Below, in pieces: positions 56,630-64,000 of a stretch of DNA of 64,000 nucleotides (the stretch's first letter is position 1; the number at the start of each line of letters is the position of its first letter). The DNA lies in NCBI GenBank assembly GCA_032718475.1, contig JAUCBJ010009083.1:8860-72859 (forward strand). The letters are read 5' to 3'. Source of the DNA: Nemertoderma westbladi (Eukaryota; Xenacoelomorpha; Nemertodermatida; Nemertodermatidae). Both the position numbers and the translations under genes were made by a program. The notes beneath the pieces were generated by a model. The model saw only the letters and a program-made list of their open reading frames with translations, was not told where the DNA came from and searched no databases.

Positions 56630-58091
56630 CGGTTACTCACCAACAAACCAGAATTTGCAAATTAATAGCTAATTCGGTGCAATGTATTATTTATTATTAT
56701 TATGGTAGTCTGGTAGTAGGATCTATAAGTTCGCTTCCCTTCAAGCGTGATAATATTTACAGTAAGGTCTGCTGGCCTATGGCAGTATGGGGATGACGTT
56801 TTTACATTAACACAGCTATGGCAGTATGGTACAGCAATATTGTTAAAAAAAGGTCAGAATCAGAATGTTTGGTTAAACACAAACAGAGACAAAGTATTGA
56901 AATTAATAATGTGAACAAATCTTACATTGTTGTATGGCCCAACCCAGGCTGCCAGGGCGTTTCTTATCAAGGTTAACATTAAGGTGATCTGGTGATCGGA
57001 TATTGGATAGTGCAAGTACCGTACCTACTGTACGTACACCATATACTACACTACACACACAAGCACATGCAACTCACTAGAATGTATGTCACATCACAGC
57101 TGTCACAGCATGACACTGACACATTTACAACAAAAGTTCGGTAATATACCAATATACAGATATATGCCTGCAAGCTGCAACTCAGCAACTACAACCACTC
57201 TCTCTGCCAGTCTACAGCTGCTCTTCCTCTTATCAGAATAAAAAATGCCAAAAACGGCAGGTCAAAAACTTCCAATTTTGGAACTAGAGGTTACAGTATC
57301 AAAATTTTAATCATAAAAAACCAAAAGCATGGTGAATTTTTTTTTATCTCGGTCAAAAGTTTCTAAATGCATCAAAATATAATTTTTTGCAAAATTTAGT
57401 TAACCCCAGCCAATATTGGCTGACCCTGGACAGAAAATATATCAAAAATTCCAATTTTGGCATGAAAACTTCCAATTTTGAAAAATGCCAATTTTGGCAT
57501 AGATCAGTGACTGACAGTGTCAATCAGTAGCGGTCTTGGTTCTGTGGTCAGTATGAAATGATTGACAGAACTTTAATTCATGTAGATTTTGACTGGCTTA
57601 CAAAGGCTAAAAATTTAAAAGGTTAAATAGGCTACAGTTCGTATAATACAATATAATGCAATACTATGCAGTGGGTCTGTGGGTAGATAAAACTCCTATA
57701 GCTATAACTGAGACTCAAAATTTAGGTCATAGTCTTACTGTCTTAAAGCAGTAAAGTAGCACATATACTGAAGGATAGACTGTATGCTACTGTACATTAT
57801 GTAGGCTATGTATGTCTGTATGTACGCCTCTATCTGCAACTTTATTGAGTTCTCCCTCTACAATTTTGCGGGCTTGGGACCGTTTTTTGTGTTTTTTGAA
57901 CACAAAAGGCTGCACTCATAAGATTGTATTGTAATAGGGGCCTACTCTCTGACTGCTAGACAGCTAGATCAGCCTCCGCTCAATGCATGGCTCGCCCCAC
58001 AATCAGACAATGCTTTGTTTTATTTTGCACATCATGTGTGCCCCTCTAAACGATTTGAACTACAGTTGGATACACGTTTTGCAAGCGTTTC
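56630..58091. other. Intergenic, no gene seen
   Basis: AT-rich DNA with short ORFs only. AACTTCCAATTTTGGA- and GCCAATTTTGGCAT-type blocks recur between 57240 and 57500. I see no gene. Confidence 0.5.
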
Positions 58092-58384
58092 TCACTCGTT
58101 TGTACTCTTTTGTACTATTTTTGCACTCTTTTGTACTATTTTTGCACTTTATTGTACTCTTTTGTATTCTTTTGTACTATATTGTACTATTTTGTATTTT
58201 TTTGTACTTTTTTGTACAAATTCGTCGGACCCCCTTTTATTTGACTTTTTTGTCCTCCTTTTTTTACGAATTGTGCACAATGACTTTTGTTGTCCCTTTA
58301 ATGACTTTTGTTGTCCTTTTAATGACTTTTTATGTATGTATTTCTTCAAACTGTCAGACTGCTGATTTCTGGACTGTCAGAAAC

Positions 58385-58742
58385 AAAACAATAAACGATC
58401 ACTTAACTAATTGAAGGAAAGGAGCAGGTTACAGAGGCGGAATTTTCTAACCAAAACAATAAACGATCATTTAACTAATTGAGGGAAAGGGGCGGGTTAC
58501 AGAGGTGGGATTTTCTAACCAAAACAATAAACAATCACTTTACCAAATGAAGGAAAGGAGCAGGTTACATAGATGGTCTTTTCTAACCAAAACAATAAAC
58601 GATAACATTACCAATTGAGGGAAAGGAGCAGGTTAAAGAGGCGGGCTGTTCTAACCAAAACAAATAAACGATCACTTTACCAAATCAGGGAAAGGAGCAG
58701 GTTACAGAGGCGGGATTTTCTAACCAAAACAATAAACTATGT
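58385..58742. repeat. 68-bp minisatellite, block 1
   Basis: Tandem units of about 68 bp read AAAACAATAAACGATCACTT, then AACTAATTGAGGGAAAGGAG, CAGGTTACAGAGGCGGGATT and TTCTAACC. About five units are present. Read on the other strand, the unit matches the interior of the MITEs at 56241-56302 and 61751-61820. Confidence 0.85.
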
Positions 58743-58959
58743 CATGAACATAACAATAAATTATGTCATGAACATTTGAGGGAATGGGACAGCTTAAAGA
58801 CTAATTTGGTTGTTTTTATTCCTTTTGAGATGAAACTTCATAGACATCTACTACAGAATAGGCTGTACTTTACTGAGGAGGTTGATCGGCCCGCAGTTCT
58901 CCAGTCTGCTGGTAAAGACGCTGTTAACGTAGACTGAGACTCATATCTCAAATAACGAC

Positions 58960-59370
58960 CTACACTTATGGTCTATGAATAGGTTTAACTTTAAGTCATT
59001 TACTCCTCTTTCTTGTTTGTTAGTCGCGAGGTGAGATAAAGCCACACTAACTCCCAAGGATCTTATACTCACCATTCAAATAATCCCGTGCAAACCAGAT
59101 TACCCCAGCATCTAAAGTATTCCACTTCAGTGCAAATTATATAGAGCCTTTAGTTGGATTTGAACCTGCGCTAGCAAACTCTATTGTAAAGTTAAGAAGA
59201 GTGAACCAATAGAGGTAGCCTGAAGTCTAATCTCTTGGTCTTTACTCATAAGTCAGCGCATTAACTCCCAAGGTTACATACTATCACTATAGCTGGGAGA
59301 GTCAAATCAGCCAAGAGCTAGGAAAAAAGAATAATGCTCTTCTAGGGTTCGAATTCACCACCTTCTAATT
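58960..59370. other. Duplicated segment with tRNA-promoter-like boxes
   Basis: Two related blocks share CTAACTCCCAAGGATC/TTAACTCCCAAGGTTA and a tRNA T-arm-like sequence (minus-strand AGGTTCAAATCC at 59158-59169; plus-strand GGGTTCGAATTC at 59345). I could not fold a complete tRNA: the T-stem mismatches and no good anticodon arm was found. It may be a decayed tRNA-derived SINE. Confidence 0.25.
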
Positions 59371-59404
59371 AGAAAAATAAGCATATGATCAGCTTGAATC
59401 AGCT

Positions 59405-59606
59405 TGAATGCCTCACTGAGGCCCAGGCAATGCCTCACTGAGGCCCAGACTATGTCTCACTGAGGCCCAGACTATGTAGACCCTCAATCTGAGGCCCTTT
59501 GAGGCCCAGACTATGCCTCACTGAGGCCCATACTATGCCTCACTGAGGCCCAGACTATGCCTCACTGAGGCCCAGACTATGCCTCACTGAGGCCCAGACT
59601 ATGCCT
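59405..59606. repeat. 22-bp minisatellite
   Basis: Tandem units are CCTCACTGAGGCCCAGACTATG, with a disrupted stretch around 59478-59500 (CCCTCAATCTGAGGCCCTTTG). There are about nine units. CCTCACTGAGG is itself partly palindromic. Confidence 0.88.
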
Positions 59607-59612
59607 TCCTGA

Positions 59613-60250
59613 GAAACGATCACTTAACTAATTGAGGGAAAGGTGCAGGTTACAGAGGCGGGATTTCCTAACCAAAACAATAAACGATCATTTAACTAAT
59701 TGAGGGAAAGGGGCGGGTTACAGAGGCAGGATTTTCTAACCAAAACAATAAACAGTCACTTTACCAAATGAATGAAAGGAGCAGGTTACAGAGGCGGGCC
59801 TTTCTAACCAAAACAATAAACGGTCACTTTACCAAATCAGGGAAAGTAGCAGGTTACAGACTGACAGAGGCGGGATTTTCTAACCAAAAGAATAAACGAT
59901 CATTTAACTAATTGAGGGAAAGGAGCGGGTTACAGAGGCGGGATTTTCTAACCAAAACAATAAACAGTCACTTTACCAAATGTAGGAAAGGAGCAGGTTA
60001 CAGAGGCGGGCCTTTCTAACCAAAACAATAAACGGTCACTTTACCAAATCAGGGAAAGGAGCAGGTTACAGAGGCGGGATTTTCTAACCAAAACAATAAA
60101 CAGTCACTTTACTAAATGAAGGAAAGGAACAGGTTACAGAGGCGGGCCTTTCTAACCAAAACAATAAATGATAATTTAACTAATTGAGGGAAAGGGGCAG
60201 GTTACAGAGGCGGGATTTTCTAAACAAAACAATAAACAGTCACTTTACTA
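59613..60250. repeat. 68-bp minisatellite, block 2
   Basis: About nine further units of the same 68-bp repeat as 58385-58742, with alternating ATTTTCTAACC and CCTTTCTAACC types. This indicates a two-unit higher-order pattern in places. Confidence 0.85.
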
Positions 60251-61625
60251 TGGACTACTTTATCACAATTCAGCAATTAGCTGATTAGGCCTATCATATT
60301 TACAACTGTACATATCACAGAATCAGTGAGTCAGTACCTAACTGCCTAAAATGCTGTAATGTAGTATAATACAGTCAGACAGTATAATTATTTCTAAGGC
60401 ATATGCTTTATACCTACATGCAGACATACAATGCAATACTGCAAAATAGTGCTCTGTCAGTCTGTACAGCTGTATATACTAATACCGGTACTTATAGCCT
60501 AAGAGAACAGCAGTAGAGAAACCGGTAGCAAGGAACCCAACGGTAGATTTCTGGAGGACATAAAAAGTAAAAAAAAAAGGACAAAAAAAAGGATTTAAAC
60601 GGACAAGAAAAATTATTGCGATACTGAAATATTGAATTGGAAACCATTACTGGTTATTCCATTGTATAGGGGCCTAATAATTATGACATTCAGCGGTAAT
60701 TTAATACACCTAATAAATTCCCGTAGTATTTCAGCTAATTTGCAAATGTAATCACTTAAAATGTTTTTAAAAAAAGTATTCCCGACGGTGAACGTTTTTA
60801 TTCCATCGGTAATGAGGGTTAATTTTTCGAGTTACATCCATAAAAACAATCAAAACACCCCTTCTGTGACGTCTTGGGGGCCTTCTGCGCCTCCTGCCAT
60901 TTTAGAGTTGAATTTACAACTTAAAAGTTGAATTAAAAAAAAAATGTTATAAATTTCAACTCGCAGTTGAAATTTGACTGTGTCAAATTGTCATCCGACT
61001 GTGTAAATTACTAAAATAACAAATTAATTTGTTAAAAAATCGGAATGGTATTACAACCAGCTAGTAAATATTAAATTAAGAACAATAGGGTAAAACAGAG
61101 TGGGAAGTCCTGTAGGCCTGGCCTATGTGCAGTAAATAAAATCACAACATTTTGAGGGTGTAAGGAATTACATAAGGCTGTAAGGTGTAAGTAGGGATTA
61201 CATAAATTTATTTATAAATTACAATTAATTATTTAAACCTGTAAGAATGTGTACGATATAAAAAAGTGAATTAAAATTAATTATTTAAACTTAAAAAATG
61301 TGCTAAAATAATTTATAAAATAAGCACCGATCATTCAAATTGGAAAATAGCAATGTATTTAATCTACAGTATCTTTATCTACTTTACAGCTTTATATTGA
61401 ATCCAAAACAGATGATTAATAAAACTTTGACTCAAAAAATAATGTTTAACCTGGTGCTTAAAAGACTACAGAAGGGCATTACATATGTCTGTAGGGGTAG
61501 GCGGTATAGAGGATTTTTCGGTGACCACAATTAAAATCCGGGGCTCCCTATCTATTTTGTAGAGAATTTAATGCTGATCACAAAAATGCCCTACATTAGT
61601 GATTCAACTCATAAGGTGATTCAGG
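60251..61625. other. Intergenic, no gene seen
   Basis: AT-rich DNA with short ORFs. TAATTATTTAAAC occurs twice near 61230 and 61278. Opposed TTGAATTT/AAATTTCAACT pieces at 60905-60970 resemble the AAATTCAACTTTT repeats at 51880. No RNA gene is recognised. Confidence 0.5.
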
Positions 61626-61631
61626 CAGATA

Positions 61632-61662
<31 letters not shown>

Positions 61663-61893
61663 CGCAATAAAAATCTCATCCCTCTCCAGGGGAAATTCGA
61701 CGCAAATAACAGCTGATTACTTCTCAAAAATAAAACTATAACCTGTTCTATTGTGTTTAGTTTATTGTTTTGGTTAAAATAAGGTGCCACTGTAACCTGC
61801 TCCTTTCCCTAAATTGAGAATTTAACATTGAGGCGGGATATTAATTCGCCAAGGCGGGTTTTGCGTCCAGTCCCCCCCCCCCCCCCCCCCCCA
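61632..61893. mobile_element. Small inverted-repeat element with G-run ends
   Basis: A long G-run followed by ACTCGACGCAA at the left is matched by TTGCGTCCAGT followed by a long C-run at the right. The interior (61725-61820) contains AAAATAAAACTATAACCTGT, TTTATTGTTTTGGTTA and GTAACCTGCTCCTTTCC. It is about 260 bp, a probable MITE. Homopolymer lengths are unreliable in sequencing, so the exact ends are uncertain. Confidence 0.5.
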
Positions 61894-62318
61894 CCTTCGA
61901 TTCAGGGTATTAAAACTAAATGTATCTCTTAGCGACATGTTATCACGATCTGTATAGGAATCAATGTAAACTGATTTTTATGAGATGAAACGCTTCTACA
62001 GGGGCTATGGAGCCGTTTTTATTCTCATTAGAATCGCAACCATCGATTTAGTTTGGGTATAAGTTGTTGAAACAAGTTTTTTCGTAATATTTTGGAAATT
62101 GTTCACTAATCTTGGCTCAAAAGTGTTATTTCTTGATTTAGTAAGTGTTGTACCTAATATGACTTATGTTGGTCATACAGAGTGTATGTTGGGCTCATTC
62201 GAAACGTAAGTGATTTAGTGGGTGTAAAGGTGTTTATGGCTTTTTTTTTTACATATAATAGTAAATGACTTTTGGCCAATTGCGCCAAAAATTTGGCTTA
62301 TAAATATTTATGTCAGGG

Positions 62319-62919
62319 ATATTAGAAACAGGTCAGCGTCAGTCTCTGTCTTCCTCCGCGCTTCAGCAAAAAGGCTCCAAGACGCCATCTCAACAGCAGA
62401 TATTTTAGCAGGAATGCAAGAAGAAGTTGACAACAATGTGCCAGACACGGTGGGTTGAGCGGCTTGAGTGTCAGTCAACATTTGTTGAATTGTTGGAGCC
62501 AATATACATATATTATATTGGAAATATAATAGACTGTTAAGTGGAAACATTGGAAACGATCCAGCAAGAAGGGGGCCCACTGGCTGCAAACAGGCAAAGG
62601 CAACTTCCTTTCTGGCTGCTGTGAAGAACCCCTGAAAGCCATCCAGACCGCTGAAATTGATATGGGCGTCGCAGTTCGCTGGACAGAACGCATTGTGAAA
62701 AACCTCGGCCACTTTCAGGAAGATGACAACTTCCAATAACTTCTTGTGAAAGCGGAGAAGATAGTGGAGGATATTGGGGGGAAGATCACAGTCCCACGTG
62801 TGACCAAACACGAGCAACATCGAGGGAATGCACCAGCAATGATCATACCTGACTATCGGCTGTGGTACTACTGTAAGAACTACGGTTTTTTGTGGGTTCA
62901 TCTAACATCTGACTGAAAG
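62319..62919 (+). pseudogene. hAT-family transposase relic (P52rIPK/ZMYM1-like), frameshifted
   Basis: Plus-strand translation gives, in successive frames, VFLRASAKRLQDAIS, then KKLTTMCQTRWVERLECQST followed by FVELLEP, and finally KAEKIVEDIGGKITVPRVTK followed by HEQHRGNAPA. The order and the C.TRWVER core followed by a P(R)xxxxxQHRxNxPA block match the family of hAT transposases related to P52rIPK and ZMYM1 zinc-finger proteins. At least one frameshift (about 62415-62425) and several stops (TAG 62406, TAA near 62538, TAA near 62737) break it. N-terminal and C-terminal dimerisation parts are missing. The 197-codon minus-strand ORF over the same DNA is its antisense shadow. Family assignment is from memory of motifs, not a search. 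Confidence 0.6.
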
Positions 62920-64000
62920 TACTGAAGTAATAATTATTTATTACATGGGAAAAAAGTATAACTTATTTTCACTATTATCGAGGCATTTTATGTACAGAGC
63001 GTTACCGAAGTTAATAAAGGGTGGAGAGATATATACTCGTTTCTCCCCCCGCAAAGTCAGAAAGTGGTGTTAGGGCTTTCAAAGGATACAGTATTGCAGA
63101 GTGAAATTCATATATTTTGCCGATCGGGATATATTTTTTTCCCATATAAAAATACATACTGCACAATACTGAATATATAAATAAATCACAATTTACCGGT
63201 AATTAATTTTACATTGTTTTAAGTAAATCGGACTACAGTATTTCCAATTACTGTAAATCAGTAAATTAATGGACGGCAGGATACTGCTAATACATGTTTA
63301 AAATTATATAATAAAATTGACTTGCCTAGGTAACATAAATGGTCTAACTCTGTACAGTAGTTTACAATAAATCACGTGTATATACATACAGTACATTAAA
63401 CTTGAAATACAATTAACTTTACAGTTTAAAATATATCAGTTAGGTCATACGTAGCTACAGTTTAAAAGGTAATATCACATACGTACAGTAAATTAATTTG
63501 ACAAAGTACTGTACAATAAAATATGAACACGTAGTTTAAAACATATCACATATGTACAGTAATATTAACTCGAAGTATCAGTATATAATTGTATACAATA
63601 AAACAAGGTAGACAAAATAAAACAAGGTAGACATCAATAAAACAGAAAAATTAAATAAAAAACAAGTAGAAAATGTGCAATGAGGTTTCACCTCGTTTCC
63701 ATAAGGGTCCCTGTGCTCTATGCGGCAGACAATATTATTTGCACCAAAATTGTAATGAAAATGGAATGGCGCCAATGAAATGCTAAAAGTAACTTTAAAA
63801 AAAATAAAAAATACCAATGAATGCAATAATAAAAACACTGTTAGGCCTATGAAATAAATAATTATAAAGTTCAATAATATTATAGAATACAATGTTTGTT
63901 ATGTTAATTAATAATCATAATAAATGTATTCATTTGTATTTTCAGTTAGCAGCTGCTGTAGGTAGTGCTTTGAGGTTGTGTTTGAACACTGCTAAAGTTT
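62920..64000. other. Intergenic, no gene seen
   Basis: AT-rich DNA with many ACAGTA and ATATCACATA-type short motifs and a short minus-strand ORF without recognisable features. I see nothing further. Confidence 0.5.

Larger units (their letters stand above)
52026..58232. repeat. Outer inverted repeat of TACAAAAGAGTAC type
   Basis: 52038-52150 holds CCGACGAATCTGTACAAAAA and then tandem GTACAAAAGA, GTACAATAAA and GTGCAAAAATA motifs. 58092-58232 is the inverted copy in the same order, ending in AAATTCGTCGGACC. Everything between them, including the 52153-56629 element, may be an insertion into one large element, or the arms may be two separate copies in opposite orientation. No boundary duplication is visible. 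Confidence 0.6.

Noticed and set aside
57983-58414. Tyr/Phe/Leu-rich ORFs over 58 kb
   Set aside because: They follow from the repeated TTTTGTACT motif of the inverted repeat.
59148-59230. tRNA gene on the minus strand
   Set aside because: Only a T-arm-like box is present. The T-stem mismatches and no acceptor or anticodon stem could be formed.
62308-62901. 197-codon minus-strand ORF as a gene
   Set aside because: The plus strand carries recognisable transposase blocks across the same bases, so the minus frame is its antisense shadow.

Overview
The window looks like AT-rich, repeat-laden DNA from an animal, probably a marine invertebrate. The palindromes TAGGCCTA and ACCGGT recur throughout, which makes me think of an echinoderm or related deuterostome. 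That is a compositional guess; no diagnostic gene proves it. There is no prokaryotic gene layout, operon, rRNA or convincing tRNA.

The only two intact protein genes are a pair of very large minus-strand open reading frames (17929-28011, 3360 aa; 40452-50636, 3394 aa). Both encode full-length VPS13A/C-type bridge-like lipid transfer proteins: chorein_N, extended lipid-groove repeats, VAB, ATG2_C/VPS13_C and C-terminal PH-like regions. Neither has an intron over about 10 kb, although animal VPS13A/C genes are normally split into dozens of exons. The copies share some 3' flanking DNA. By eye they are about 90% identical in some stretches and 98-99% in others, which suggests an old retrocopy, then DNA-level duplication and gene conversion.

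1-12555 is satellite-like: a minisatellite of 20+18 bp dimers starting GGTTCC, interrupted twice by a roughly 0.5 kb unique spacer plus a 42-bp C/T-rich minisatellite. A unit of about 6.95 kb is tandemly duplicated.

12556-17928, 28012-40451 and 50637-64000 are mostly nested non-autonomous DNA transposons. Several have inverted ends and matching target-site duplications: 13877-16289 (8 bp), 29203-29883 (TA), 31109-33101 (9 bp, perfect 30-bp ends), 31368-32692 (TA), 37987-39060 (TTA), 54608-55502 (8 bp, hAT-like) and 55983-56461 (10 bp). Others are long inverted-repeat or foldback structures (52153-56629; hairpins at 37847-37977 and 52474-52692). The interval 28.9-34.9 kb is dense in the palindrome TTCTAGAA. 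The right end has 68-bp and 22-bp minisatellites and a frameshifted hAT transposase relic on the plus strand (62319-62919).

The genes form no operon or pathway; they are two paralogues of one lipid-transfer protein set in transposon debris. All inverted repeats, duplications and identities were found by eye, so boundaries are accurate to a few bases only where a target-site duplication is quoted.
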